Shown here piece after piece: positions 1-8,059 of a stretch of 64,000 bases of DNA (position 1 is the stretch's first letter; each line of letters begins with the position of its first letter). Source of the DNA: Methylobacterium terrae (lineage in GTDB: Bacteria; Pseudomonadota; Alphaproteobacteria; Rhizobiales; Beijerinckiaceae); assembly GCF_003173755.1 (NCBI RefSeq), contig NZ_CP029553.1, positions 5,398,001 to 5,462,000 of the forward strand, in the 5' to 3' direction. Under the pieces are notes generated by a model. It was given only the letters and a program-made list of their open reading frames with translations. It had not been told where the DNA came from and searched no databases. The position numbers and the translations under genes were made by a program.

Positions 1-1211
1 CGCTGTGGACCGCGCTCACCGTGCCTGAGGGCGGGACCGGGGACCTGCGCTACACCCTCAACAAGCAGGCCTCCGGCAACACCCTGTCGCTGCTGCTCCA
101 GTCCGGCTTCTCCGGCCGGGCCGAGTTCGGCCTGACCGGCGACGACGATCTCCGGCTCAAGGTCTCGGCCGACGGGAGCACCTGGCGCGAGGCGCTGCGG
201 GTCGAGGGCGCGACCGGCGCGGTCTCCGTCTCGGATGCGGTCACGTGCGGCAACCAGAGCCTCCAGTACGGCGCCGGTCTCGTCATCAGGGAGAGCGCGC
301 ACGCGAGCGGATCGAAGCGCGCGGCGATCAATCTCGGCACCCGCTGGAGCTTGTTGCAGGACAGCGGAGGAACCGGATATCGCGACTTCATGATCTTCAA
401 TGCCGGGACTGGCACGACAGCCCTGGTGCTGAACCCGCTCGACAACGCCCTGACGCTGAGTGGCGCGCTCAATACCACCGCCTCCCCCTTGGGGCAGACG
501 GCTGGATCGGCGACGCGGCACGCCCGTTTGCAGCAGAACGCCGGCGGCAACGGCCTGTTTCTCGACGTCATCAATCGTCGGCATACCGCGGGCTCCGACT
601 GGATAGGGACCAGCGCCCGCATACAGAGAACGGTCGACGTCACGCCGCACGGCTTCATCGATTTCGGGATCGACGGCCTCGCCGCCAATGCGGGTCTCGG
701 TTTCGGCGTCGGCACCACGACGCTGCTGCGGGTCGATGGCGGCGGGGTCTCGGCCGCGGTTCCGCTGAGCGTCAGCGGCAGGCTGTCGTCGCTGGGCGAC
801 ATCACCAATGGGGGATACATCGGGTTCGCTTTCGCGAATGCCGGTGGTCAGATCTACTGGGGCTGGGGCCTCGGGGACGCGCTCGGCGGCGGCAATGCGG
901 GCGGAAACCTAAAGCTGTTCTCCTACGGCGACGGCGGCGGGTATCTCAGCGCTCCCGTCATCATCAACCGGGCGACCGGCCAGACGGGTCTCATGTCCCT
1001 GTCCGTCGTGGGCGGGACGACGCTCGGCGGCACCTTGCAGCTCGCCTCCTACACGGTGGCGACGCTGCCGGCCGGGCTGGCCGGGGGGCTGGTCTTCGTG
1101 GGCAACGCCCGCAAGCCCGGCGAGGGCGCCGGGGCCGGGACGGGCGTGGTCGCCTCCTACTCCAACGGCAACTGGCGGCGGCTGTCGGACGACGGCCCGG
1201 TCGCGGCGTGA
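1..1211 (+). CDS. Phage tail-fibre-like protein, DUF2793-type (5' end outside window)
   Basis: The frame is open from base 3 to the TGA at 1209-1211, so the true start lies left of the window and the GTG at 21 is probably internal. The visible part is rich in Gly, Ala, Thr and Ser, as expected of beta-rich tail fibres. The stretch GRAEFGLTGDDDLRLKVSAD and the C-terminal part from YTVATLPAG to NARKPGEGAGAGTG resemble DUF2793 tail proteins of alphaproteobacterial prophages (recognised from memory). It would form the distal, receptor-binding part of a phage tail. A small protein, an endolysin and a holin follow on the same strand, which supports a prophage late region. Confidence 0.72.
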   Translation, partial: LWTALTVPEGGTGDLRYTLNKQASGNTLSLLLQSGFSGRAEFGLTGDDDLRLKVSADGSTWREALRVEGATGAVSVSDAVTCGNQSLQYGAGLVIRESAHASGSKRAAINLGTRWSLLQDSGGTGYRDFMIFNAGTGTTALVLNPLDNALTLSGALNTTASPLGQTAGSATRHARLQQNAGGNGLFLDVINRRHTAGSDWIGTSARIQRTVDVTPHGFIDFGIDGLAANAGLGFGVGTTTLLRVDGGGVSAAVPLSVSGRLSSLGDITNGGYIGFAFANAGGQIYWGWGLGDALGGGNAGGNLKLFSYGDGGGYLSAPVIINRATGQTGLMSLSVVGGTTLGGTLQLASYTVATLPAGLAGGLVFVGNARKPGEGAGAGTGVVASYSNGNWRRLSDDGPVAA

Positions 1212-1218
1212 GGGCAGC

Positions 1219-1827
1219 ATGGATCACCCCTACCTGTACGAGTTCCTGTATCGCGGCCGGCCCCCGGGCTCGGCCGAGCCGCCGGCCTGGCACGTGGTGC
1301 TCGGCCGGCACGTGACGGCGCCGGGCGCGCGGGAGGCGCAGTTCCTGGCGAGCGGGGCGCTGACCCCGGCGCAAGCCGAGGCGGCGGGGTTCCCGCTCTC
1401 GGCGGTGCTGGCGGGGATCGACGCGGCGGCGCTGGCGGGGCGGGACGCGGCGCTGGCCGAGGCGGAGGCCGCGCGGCGGGAGCGCGATGCCGCGGCGGCC
1501 GAGCGCGACGCCCTGGCGGCGCAGCTCGCGGCGCTGCAAGCCGCGCCGGCGGCGGTGTCGGATCGGCAGTTCTTCCAGGCCTTGGCGCTCGCCGGCGCGA
1601 TCACGCCCGACGAGGCGCTGGCGGCGGTGATGACGGGCGTGCTGCCGGCGCCGATCGCCGCGGCGGTGGCGGCCCTGCCGGAGGCGGAGCGGTTCGCCGC
1701 CCGGATGCTCCTGTCCGGCGCCACGGCGTTCGAGCGCAGCCATCCGATCGCGGCGCAGCTCGGCGCGGCGCTCGGCTACGACGCGGCGGAGCTGGACGCG
1801 CTGTGGCGCCAGGCCGCCGACCTCTGA
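1219..1827 (+). CDS. Prophage-associated protein with central Ala-rich coiled coil
   Basis: A 202-residue protein starting 7 nt after the tail-fibre stop with a GAGGG ribosome site 4 nt before the ATG. The N-terminus (MDHPYLYEFLYRGRPPG) is aromatic and basic. Residues about 70-112 are Ala/Glu/Arg heptad-like and probably form a coiled coil. The C-terminal third looks helical (residues about 118-200). I do not recognise a named domain. Its position directly behind a fibre gene suggests a tail-fibre assembly or attachment role, but that is inference from context only. Confidence 0.55.
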   Translation: MDHPYLYEFLYRGRPPGSAEPPAWHVVLGRHVTAPGAREAQFLASGALTPAQAEAAGFPLSAVLAGIDAAALAGRDAALAEAEAARRERDAAAAERDALAAQLAALQAAPAAVSDRQFFQALALAGAITPDEALAAVMTGVLPAPIAAAVAALPEAERFAARMLLSGATAFERSHPIAAQLGAALGYDAAELDALWRQAADL

Positions 1828-1893
1828 CTTTCCCCCGACCGCTGCGCCACCCGGCCCGGTCCTCGAGATCCCTGACAATCCGGAGAAGACGGT

Positions 1894-2460
1894 ATGGCCG
1901 CGAGCACGTTCGAGCGGGCGCTTTCGCATGTCCTGCAGCACGAGGGCGGGTGGTCGGACGACCCGCACGACCCGGGCGGGGCGACGAACCTCGGGGTGAC
2001 GATCGGCACCTTGAGCCTGTGGCTCGGCCGGCCGGCGACGAAGGCGGAGGTGCGGGCGCTGACGGTCGCGACCGTGGCGCCGCTCTACCGGCGCAAGTTC
2101 TGGGACGCGATCCAGGGCGACGCGCTGCCGGCCGGGCTCGATTACGCGCTGTTCGACTTCGCGGTGAATAGCGGGCCGAAACGCGCGGTGATCGGGCTCC
2201 AGCGGGCCTTAGGCGTGGCCGACGACGGACGGCTCGGCCCGGTGACGCTGGCGGCGCTCTCCGGCCGGGACGTGCCGGCGCTGATCGAAGCTCTGTGCGA
2301 CGGGCGGCTGACGTTCCTGCGGGCCTTGTCGACCTGGCCGCGGTTCGGGCGCGGCTGGGGCCGACGGGTCGAGGAGGTGCGGGCGGCGGCGCTGGCCCTC
2401 CGGGTCGCCCCGGGCCCGGCCGCCTCCTGCCCGGCCTGCGGCCGGCGGTTCGCGGCCTGA
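1894..2460 (+). CDS. GH108-type N-acetylmuramidase (phage endolysin)
   Basis: A 188-residue protein with the N-terminal glycoside hydrolase 108 signature HEGGWSDDP at residues 16-24; Glu17 is the expected catalytic acid. The following DPGGATNLGVTIG stretch is also typical. Residues about 85-160 match the peptidoglycan-binding domain that accompanies GH108. No signal peptide is seen, so release to the periplasm should depend on the holin encoded 45 nt downstream. Start chosen for GGAGAAG upstream of ATG. The enzyme would cleave the glycan strands of peptidoglycan at the end of a phage cycle. The C-terminal CPACGRRF is a small CxxC extension of unknown use. Confidence 0.85.
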   Translation: MAASTFERALSHVLQHEGGWSDDPHDPGGATNLGVTIGTLSLWLGRPATKAEVRALTVATVAPLYRRKFWDAIQGDALPAGLDYALFDFAVNSGPKRAVIGLQRALGVADDGRLGPVTLAALSGRDVPALIEALCDGRLTFLRALSTWPRFGRGWGRRVEEVRAAALALRVAPGPAASCPACGRRFAA

Positions 2461-2505
2461 CCTGACGTTTCGAGACCCTCGCCACAGATCCGGCAGGAGA
2501 CCTGC

Positions 2506-2775
2506 ATGAACCAGGAACAGCTCACCACGTTGCTGCGCACCCTGCTGCAATTCGGCGGCGGCATCGCCGTCGGGCGCGGCTGGATCGATGCCGAGACCGC
2601 CACCGCCGTGAGCGGCGCGCTGGTGACGCTCCTCGTCACCGCCTGGAGCCTCTACGCGCGACGCAATGCCGGCCTCGTCGCCGCCGCAGCCGCGGTGCCC
2701 GCCGTCAAGGCGATCCTGGCCGACCCGGCGACCGCGCACGCGATCCCGAGCGCCAAGGTCCGGCCGGCGGAGTAG
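2506..2775 (+). CDS. Small holin-like membrane protein
   Basis: An 89-residue protein with a clear AGGAGA site before the ATG. Two hydrophobic segments, about residues 10-28 and 33-52, are separated by a short WIDAET turn and followed by a basic YARRN stop-transfer, then an Ala-rich tail. Size, topology and position immediately after an endolysin gene fit the short holins of alphaproteobacterial prophages. It would permeabilise the inner membrane to let the endolysin out. The assignment rests on topology and context rather than on a specific motif. Confidence 0.65.
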   Translation: MNQEQLTTLLRTLLQFGGGIAVGRGWIDAETATAVSGALVTLLVTAWSLYARRNAGLVAAAAAVPAVKAILADPATAHAIPSAKVRPAE

Positions 2776-2789
2776 CGGCCGCTCCGGTT

Positions 2790-2814
2790 CCGGGATGCCG
2801 GGCCGTCGTCCCGG
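2790..2814. terminator. Possible hairpin between convergent holin and PCMT genes
   Basis: CCGGGA and TCCCGG form a 6-bp stem around a GC-rich loop in the 80 nt separating two convergent genes. There is no T-run, so terminator function is only suggested by position. Confidence 0.3.
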
Positions 2815-2855
2815 ACGGTTCGCGGGTCCGTTCGCCGTGCTCCGGCGGATCATCG

Positions 2856-3725
2856 TCACCCGTAGGCGAGGCACCAGCCCGGGCCGCGCAGCCAGCAGCG
2901 GTCCTCGGGCAGCGCATCCCCGCGGTAGAGCGTCCGGACGGCCTCCTGGCCGCCGGCCGCCAGGGCGCGCGCCAAGGCCCGCTCGGCCTCCGGGTCGCGG
3001 GCACCGGCGCAGGGGTAGATCAGGGTCGGGGACAGGCAGCGGGCCGCGTAGCGTTCCTCCGCCTCGCGCTCGATCAGGAAGACGGCTCCGCGGGTGATCG
3101 GGGTGCCAGGCAACGCTCCGGCCGTGAGGGGCAGGATCAGCCGCCCGCCGGTCGCCAGCGCGTCGAGCCAGGTTTCGGCCGGGCGCGCCGCACCGGCATT
3201 GACCAGGATGAGGTCGGCCGCCGGCAGCGGCATCGCGGCGCCGTCGCCGGCGACGACGCGGACCTGCGGCAGGTCGCCGAGCGCCATGGTCGCGTGCTCC
3301 GCCAGGCCGGGATCGTGCTCGATGCCGAGCACCCGGCCCTCCCGGCCGGCGAGCCGGGCCATGAGAGCGGTGTAGTAGCCGGTCCCCGCGCCGACATGCA
3401 CCGCGCTCATGCCCCGGCGCGGCCGTCCCCGGGCGACCAGGCCGGCGATGAAGGACGGCTGCCCGTTGTTGAGGTGCCGCTCCCGCCGGATCGCCACGGG
3501 CAGGTCCTGGTAGAGGGAGATCGGGTCGTCGTCGGGCGTCTCGGCGTAGCCGCCCTGCGGGCGGGCGAGGTGCCAGGGCCCGGGCGGCAGGAACCGCTCG
3601 CGGGGGATGGCGGCCAGGGCGGCCTCCAGGGCGCCCCGGAGGCCGGTATCGCCCGGCGCCGCCGCGTGGGCGACGTGCCGGGCGTAGATCTGCCGCGCCA
3701 TGGCGGTCCGTACCTCCCGTGTCAT
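2856..3725 (-). CDS. PCMT-family (protein-L-isoaspartate O-methyltransferase-like) SAM methyltransferase
   Basis: A 289-residue protein. SAM motif I is VHVGAGTGYYTA at residues 109-120, followed by an acidic strand end (LGIEHD) and the post-motif PAADLILVNAGA, all in the order seen in PCMT enzymes. The preceding LNNGQPSFIAGLV region corresponds to the substrate-proximal part of the fold. PCMT repairs isoaspartyl residues in damaged proteins; this copy is longer than the usual ~215 residues, mainly from an N-terminal extension, so the substrate may differ. Start at 3725 chosen because GGAG lies 8 nt upstream; an internal ATG at 3701 is also preceded by GGGAGG. It sits next to the prophage but need not belong to it. 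Confidence 0.7.
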   Translation of the reverse strand: MTREVRTAMARQIYARHVAHAAAPGDTGLRGALEAALAAIPRERFLPPGPWHLARPQGGYAETPDDDPISLYQDLPVAIRRERHLNNGQPSFIAGLVARGRPRRGMSAVHVGAGTGYYTALMARLAGREGRVLGIEHDPGLAEHATMALGDLPQVRVVAGDGAAMPLPAADLILVNAGAARPAETWLDALATGGRLILPLTAGALPGTPITRGAVFLIEREAEERYAARCLSPTLIYPCAGARDPEAERALARALAAGGQEAVRTLYRGDALPEDRCWLRGPGWCLAYG

Positions 3726-3887
3726 GATGTCTGCTCCCGGTTCCGCTCTCGGGCCGACGCGGCGCGGCCACGGAAGAAGGCGCGGGAGCGGACCGGGCGC
3801 GGACCGGCCGGAATTCTTTATCGAGGCCTGTCCGCGCCCGGCTCGCCGGTGCGCATGACGCGGGGAGAGCGGGCAGGGCGGCGAAGA

Positions 3888-4394
3888 GTGACGGACGAGA
3901 CCGATCAGCGGGACGTCGCGGGAGCGATCCGCGCCCTGTCGAACGTCGATCTCGCTCGGTTGCGGGCGCTCGCCCGGCTGCGGGTGCGCCGGCTTCCCGG
4001 AACCGACTGGGCCGACCTCCTGAACGAAGCGATCGTCCGGGCCCTCGATGGGACGCGGCTCTGGCCTCCCGAGGTTCCGATCCTGGCCTTCCTGGCCGGG
4101 TGCATGCGCTCGATCGAGCACGACCTTCGGCGCAGGGCGGCGCTGGAGCGGACGTGGCGGGAGCAGGACGAGCCGGCCGGGAGCATCGATCCCGAGCGGG
4201 CGATCGCCGCCGCGCAGGCGCTCGGCGCGATCGTGGCGCTGTTCTCCGGCGACGCGACGGTGCTGCGGATCATCGAGGAGCTGGGCTACGGTCGCTCCGC
4301 CGCCGAGATCTGCGCCCGGCACGGCCTGTCCCGGACGGATTACGCCAGCGCCCGCAAACGGCTGCGCCGCGCCCTGCTGCGGCTCGACACCTGA
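3888..4394 (+). CDS. Small RNA polymerase sigma-70-like protein
   Basis: About 168 residues from a GTG start (an in-frame ATG at 3855 is an alternative). Residues about 35-85 (DWADLLNEAIVRALDG, then FLAGCMRSIEHDLRR) resemble sigma region 2 of small sigma factors. Residues about 125-165 (ARHGLSRTDYASARKRLRRA) resemble the region 4 helix-turn-helix. The central acidic part is short. I infer a role in transcription or a sigma-derived regulator; DNA-binding residues of region 2 are not clear enough to call it an active ECF sigma factor. A small gene starts 11 nt downstream and is probably co-transcribed, but carries a frameshift. Confidence 0.55.
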   Translation: MTDETDQRDVAGAIRALSNVDLARLRALARLRVRRLPGTDWADLLNEAIVRALDGTRLWPPEVPILAFLAGCMRSIEHDLRRRAALERTWREQDEPAGSIDPERAIAAAQALGAIVALFSGDATVLRIIEELGYGRSAAEICARHGLSRTDYASARKRLRRALLRLDT

Positions 4395-4405
4395 GGGAGG
4401 CCGAT

Positions 4406-4632
4406 ATGACGACCCCGTGGCGCCCCGACCGCGCGCTCGATCGGCTGACCGAGGCGCTCGAGGCCGAGATCCTGTCGGCCCCGCATCCGAGGTGCGCGCC
4501 CTCGTGGCGGAGACCCCGCGCGACGCGGAGGCCCTGCGGCGGTTCGTCTCGCAGGCCGTCGACCGCGCCGAGGAGGCGGCGGGCCTGCCCCCGGCCGCGG
4601 CCGGGGGACCGCCCGTCCTGCGGCGGCCCTGA
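4406..4632 (+). pseudogene. Small helical protein gene interrupted by a frameshift
   Basis: Starts with ATG after a GAGGGAGG site, 11 nt behind the sigma-like gene. The first frame reads MTTPWRPDRALDRLTEALEA and stays sensible to about 4490, then turns Arg/Pro-rich. From about 4492 the adjacent frame reads SEVRALVAETPRDAEALRRF and continues to a TGA at 4630-4632. Joining the two gives a plausible ~75-residue acidic helical protein, so one base appears to have been lost near 4485-4492 (GCCCCGCATCC). It may be a true pseudogene, a sequencing error, or rarely a programmed shift. Partner of the sigma-like gene by position; function unknown. Confidence 0.6.
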
Positions 4633-4654
4633 TCCGGCCGGCCGCGTCGGGCCT

Positions 4655-5590
4655 TCAGCCCAGCACCACCACCTGCGCGCCCACCGGCACCCGGACGTAG
4701 AGGTCGATCGCGTCCTGGTTGATCATCCGGATGCAACCCGACGAGACGCTGCGGCCGATGCTCTCCGGCTCGGTGGTGCCGTGGATGCGGTAGAGCGTGT
4801 CCTTGTTGTTCTGCCACAGGTAGAGGGCGCGGGCGCCGAGGGGATTGCGCGGGCCGCCCGGCACGCCGAGGCCGCTCTGGAGCTTGGATACGCTGCGGGC
4901 GAGCGCCGGCTGGCGGGCGATCATCTCCTTGGGCGGGTACCAGTCCGGCCAGGCCTGCTTGGAGTTGATGGTGGCCGCCCCGTTCCAGGCGAAACCCTGG
5001 CGGCCGACGCCGACGCCGTAGCGGCGGGCCCGGCCGCCCTCCTGGATCAGGTAGAGGTGGTGCGCCCGCGGATCGACCACGATCGTGCCGGGTGCGTAGC
5101 GGCCGCCATAGGCGACCTCCTGGCGCAGGAAGGACGGGTTGGCCCGGCGCCAGCGGAAGGCCGCCACCGGGAACGGCTCGGTGTCGAGCGCCGCGTAGGC
5201 GCGGGCGTAATCGATCGGCCCGTCATCGACCACCACGGTGGGAGACGGGTCGGCGGTGCCCTGCGGCGGCGAGTCGCTGCGCCGGCCGCCCCAGAAGGAA
5301 TCCTCCTCCGGCGCCGGCGCGGCCTGGACGGGCTGGCCGCGATACGGGTCGGCGGGCTGAGCTCCGTACCCTTGCCCGCCATACCCTTGGCCGCCATACC
5401 CTTGGCCGCGGGTGTCGTAGAACGCCCCGTCCTCCGCCGGGACGGGATCGCGGGAGCGCCGGCGCCGGACGGGAGCGTAGTCCTGGTCCGTCCAGGCGAG
5501 GGCGGGGCGCGGCAAAGCGCCCGCCAGCAGCGTCGAGGCGAGGCCGGCGGCCGTGCCGGTGACCAGGAAGCGGCGGTTCTTGTCGGTCAT
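4655..5590 (-). CDS. Secreted L,D-transpeptidase (YkuD domain)
   Basis: A 311-residue protein. The N-terminus MTDKNRRFLVTG followed by a hydrophobic run and ALA at residues 30-32 is an export signal, with RR suggesting possible Tat use. Residues about 62-80 contain three GYGGQ-type repeats in a low-complexity linker. The YkuD domain covers about residues 165-311, with His270 in YRIHG and catalytic Cys286 in SSGCIRM, the expected H...SxGC arrangement. It would form 3-3 crosslinks in periplasmic peptidoglycan or attach envelope proteins to it. Start 5590 was preferred over longer upstream codons because it places the signal peptide at the N-terminus. Convergent with the preceding small gene; 330 nt of regulatory space separates it from the divergent MucR gene. 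Confidence 0.88.
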   Translation of the reverse strand: MTDKNRRFLVTGTAAGLASTLLAGALPRPALAWTDQDYAPVRRRRSRDPVPAEDGAFYDTRGQGYGGQGYGGQGYGAQPADPYRGQPVQAAPAPEEDSFWGGRRSDSPPQGTADPSPTVVVDDGPIDYARAYAALDTEPFPVAAFRWRRANPSFLRQEVAYGGRYAPGTIVVDPRAHHLYLIQEGGRARRYGVGVGRQGFAWNGAATINSKQAWPDWYPPKEMIARQPALARSVSKLQSGLGVPGGPRNPLGARALYLWQNNKDTLYRIHGTTEPESIGRSVSSGCIRMINQDAIDLYVRVPVGAQVVVLG

Positions 5591-5919
5591 GAGAGGTCTT
5601 GGCGATCGCGCTGACAGGACGGGCGCCGGATGGCGCAATGCAGCAACAGCTAGGGCATTTCCCCGGCGAGGGGAAACCGCCGCGCGCGAAAAAACCGTCA
5701 GGACCAACGGGCTAGCGCGACATCCCGGACGAGTGTGGCCCCGGTGCCGCCGGACCCGGAGCGCCTCCCGGAGAATGCGGAGCCTTTCGACAAATCGCGT
5801 ACGATACTTTTTCTGTTCCGTATCGCGACTGATGAAATCTGTTGTTACGCATATCCTCTGTGGTTGACGCTCGCGAAAACACGTGGCCTCTTGAGCCGGT
5901 CACTTCGTTCTGGTGCGCC
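5591..5919. other. Divergent intergenic region between L,D-transpeptidase and mucR-like gene
   Basis: No credible gene in 329 nt. The right half (about 5780-5870) is clearly more AT-rich than the surroundings, with a T-run and TpA-rich sequence, and is a plausible promoter and MucR-type binding region. No precise operator could be fixed by eye. Confidence 0.4.
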
Positions 5920-6402
5920 ATGACCAACGATGATCCCACCCGATCGCTCGATATGATCGAGCTCGCCGCCGACGTCGTGTCGGCCTACGTCGCGAACAAC
6001 TCGGTTCCGGCGGCGGACGTCCCCGGCCTGATCGCGTCGGTCCATGCCTCGCTGAGCCAGCTCGGCGCGCCGCCGGCGCCGGAGCCCGAGAAGGTGGCGC
6101 CACCGGTGCCGATCCGCCGGACCGTCACGCCCGATCACATCATCAGCCTCGAGGACGGCAAGCCCTACAAGACGCTCAAGCGTCACCTGGCCGGCCGCGG
6201 GCTCACCCCAGAACAGTATCGCCAGAAATGGGGCCTGCCGCCGGACTATCCGATGGTCGCCGCCAACTACGCCGCCCAGCGCTCCGAGCTCGCCAAGAGC
6301 TCGGGCCTCGGCCAGAGCCGGCGCGGCCGCGGCGCGGCGATGCGGGCGGCGGCCGATCCGGTCGTCTCCGAACCGGCCTCCGGGAAACGCCGGGGCCGCT
6401 GA
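5920..6402 (+). CDS. MucR/Ros-family transcriptional regulator lacking most zinc ligands
   Basis: A 160-residue protein. The N-terminal segment LAADVVSAYVANNSV is the conserved MucR oligomerisation region. The C-terminal half contains the Ros/MucR domain: TVTPDHIISLEDGKPYKTLKRHL, then TPEQYRQKWGLPPDYPMVA (parts quoted). In Ros the domain binds zinc through C-x2-C and two His; here the first Cys is Ser, the second position is Asp, and only the first His (in KRHL) remains, as the second lies in GRG. It is followed by a basic tail. It should bind AT-rich DNA and repress surface-polysaccharide or envelope genes, as known for MucR. A TTG further upstream could extend the N-terminus. A paralogue with the same loss lies at 42949. 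Confidence 0.88.
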   Translation: MTNDDPTRSLDMIELAADVVSAYVANNSVPAADVPGLIASVHASLSQLGAPPAPEPEKVAPPVPIRRTVTPDHIISLEDGKPYKTLKRHLAGRGLTPEQYRQKWGLPPDYPMVAANYAAQRSELAKSSGLGQSRRGRGAAMRAAADPVVSEPASGKRRGR

Positions 6403-6522
6403 CCCGCGTCCGGGATGAGCGGAAGCCGACCGGCACGCTCATCGTGCATTCAGGTCGTTAGCCCTTTCCTGGGGCGGCAGGGCGGCCCGCGCGGCCGCCT
6501 TCACCTGAGGAGAGATCCCACG

Positions 6523-6834
6523 ATGATGCACGTGAAGGTGCTCGGGATGGCGGCCCTCGTCGCCGGCAGCCTGGCCGGCGGCCTGGGCCTCGCATCGACC
6601 GCGCAGGCCGCCCCGATCGGCCTCGGTGCGGCGGGCACGCTCGCGACGGAGGCGGGCGTGATCCCGGTGGCCGGCGGCTGCGGCCCGGGCTTCGTCCCGA
6701 ACCGCTTCGGCTATTGCCGGCCCTTCTACGGGCCCCGGCCGTTCTACGGGCCCCGGCCTTACGGTTACGGCCCGCGGCCGTACTGGCGGCGCCCGTATTA
6801 CGGGCCGCCGCGCCGCTTCTACTACGGCTACTGA
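6523..6834 (+). CDS. Small secreted GCG_CRPN-type protein
   Basis: A 103-residue protein with a signal peptide (hydrophobic core LVAGSLAGGLGL, cleavage after AQA near residue 28). The mature part has GGCGPGFVPNRFGYCRP, the GCG...CRP motif of a small secreted family common in Methylobacterium and relatives, followed by FYGPRP and PYYGPP-type Tyr/Pro/Arg repeats. The two cysteines may pair. Start at 6523 chosen because TGAGGAGAG lies 7-8 nt upstream; 6526 is an equivalent ATG. Envelope or surface role is inferred; no activity is known to me. Confidence 0.75.
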   Translation: MMHVKVLGMAALVAGSLAGGLGLASTAQAAPIGLGAAGTLATEAGVIPVAGGCGPGFVPNRFGYCRPFYGPRPFYGPRPYGYGPRPYWRRPYYGPPRRFYYGY

Positions 6835-6853
6835 TCAGGATTGCAGGAACGAG

Positions 6854-6885
6854 CGAGGCGCCCGACCGGCCGGTCGGGCGCCTCG
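6854..6885. terminator. Perfect 32-nt palindrome terminator
   Basis: CGAGGCGCCCGACCGG is followed directly by its exact reverse complement and then TTTGC. It lies between convergent genes ending at 6834 and 6937 and probably terminates the plus-strand gene; the palindrome could serve both directions. Confidence 0.7.
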
Positions 6886-6936
6886 TTTGCGTTCCGGGCC
6901 GAAGAAACCTCTCGATCCAAATGCCCGGCGCTGCGG

Positions 6937-7968
6937 CTAACCCGCACGCGCGGCCGGCTTGCGCCCGAACGGGTCGAACTCGATCACCGGCGCCTTGCGG
7001 CCGTGCAGGACCGGCAGCACCCGCTCGCCGAAGGCGTCGATGAAGGCCGGCTGGCTGCCGCCGACCTGATGCAGGTCGATGCTGTCGAAGCCGAGGGCCG
7101 CGCAGGCGGCGATGCGCTCGGTCAGCGCCGGCAGGTCGTGGGAGATCAGCACCGCCTCGTGCATGTCCTCGGGCCGCAGGTAGCGGGCGGCGGCCTCGAA
7201 ATCGGCCGGGCGGGGCAGTTCCCAGGCCACCGAGGCCGGCAGGGCGTTGAAGCGCCACTCGGCATGGGCCTGGTGCAGGGCCTCGGCCGGATCGGGGGCG
7301 TAGCTCAGGTCCATCTTGAGGAAGACCGGCTTGTCGGCCCCGCCGTTCTCCCGGAAGGCGTCGACGATCGGCCCCAGGGTTTCGGGGCTCGTCCCGACGG
7401 TGAGGAGCCCGTCGGCCCAGGTGCCGAGCCAGGCCGCAGTCTCGACGCTGGTGGCGGCCCCCACGAGGCGGGTCGGGGTCTCGGGCAGGGACCACACCTT
7501 GGCATCCACCGCCGTCAGGCGGCCGCGCTGGGTCACGGTCTCGCCGGCGAGCAGCGCCCGCATGATCTCGGCGCCCTCGCGCAGGCGGGCGTTGCGCTCC
7601 GCCTTGTCGGGCCAGGGCCCGCCGGTGGCGCGCTCGTTCATCGCCTGCCCGCTGCCGAGCGCCACCCACGGCACCCGGCCCGGGAACATCTGCCCGAGAG
7701 TGGCCACGGCCTGGGCCAGCACCACCGGATGGTAGCGCCAGCCCCCCGGGACCGAGATGATGCCGAAGGTCAGGCGCTCGGTCGCCTGCAGGGCGGCGCC
7801 GAGCCAGGCCCAGGCGAAGCCGGATTCGCCCTGGCTCGGCGACCAGGGCTGGAGATGGTCGGAGGAGAAGGCCCCGTCGAAGCCGGCCTGCTCGGCCCTC
7901 TGGGCGAGCGCGAGCAGCGCCCGCGGCGGGCATTGCTCGTGGGAGATGTGGTAGCTGTACAGGGTCAT
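6937..7968 (-). CDS. LLM-class flavin-dependent oxidoreductase (non-F420 type)
   Basis: A 343-residue luciferase-like TIM-barrel protein. Typical features are the N-terminal SYHISHEQCPP strand, FDGAFSSDHLQPW (substrate and flavin side), LTFGIISVPGGWRYHPVVLAQ and MFPGRVPWVALGSGQAMNE. This matches the family annotated as FMN-dependent LLM oxidoreductases that do not need F420 (TIGR03885-like, recognised from memory). The substrate is unknown. It follows shc by 91 nt on the same strand and could be the last gene of the hopanoid operon, but no sterol or hopanoid link can be read from its sequence. Confidence 0.8.
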   Translation of the reverse strand: MTLYSYHISHEQCPPRALLALAQRAEQAGFDGAFSSDHLQPWSPSQGESGFAWAWLGAALQATERLTFGIISVPGGWRYHPVVLAQAVATLGQMFPGRVPWVALGSGQAMNERATGGPWPDKAERNARLREGAEIMRALLAGETVTQRGRLTAVDAKVWSLPETPTRLVGAATSVETAAWLGTWADGLLTVGTSPETLGPIVDAFRENGGADKPVFLKMDLSYAPDPAEALHQAHAEWRFNALPASVAWELPRPADFEAAARYLRPEDMHEAVLISHDLPALTERIAACAALGFDSIDLHQVGGSQPAFIDAFGERVLPVLHGRKAPVIEFDPFGRKPAARAG

Positions 7969-8059
7969 CGCGGGGCTCCCGGCCCGGGGAATGCCCGAGC
8001 CCGGGCGGTCGTTCCGGGCGGGCGCGCTCGCGCCACGCCCCGTCGGCCGCTCCTCGGTG

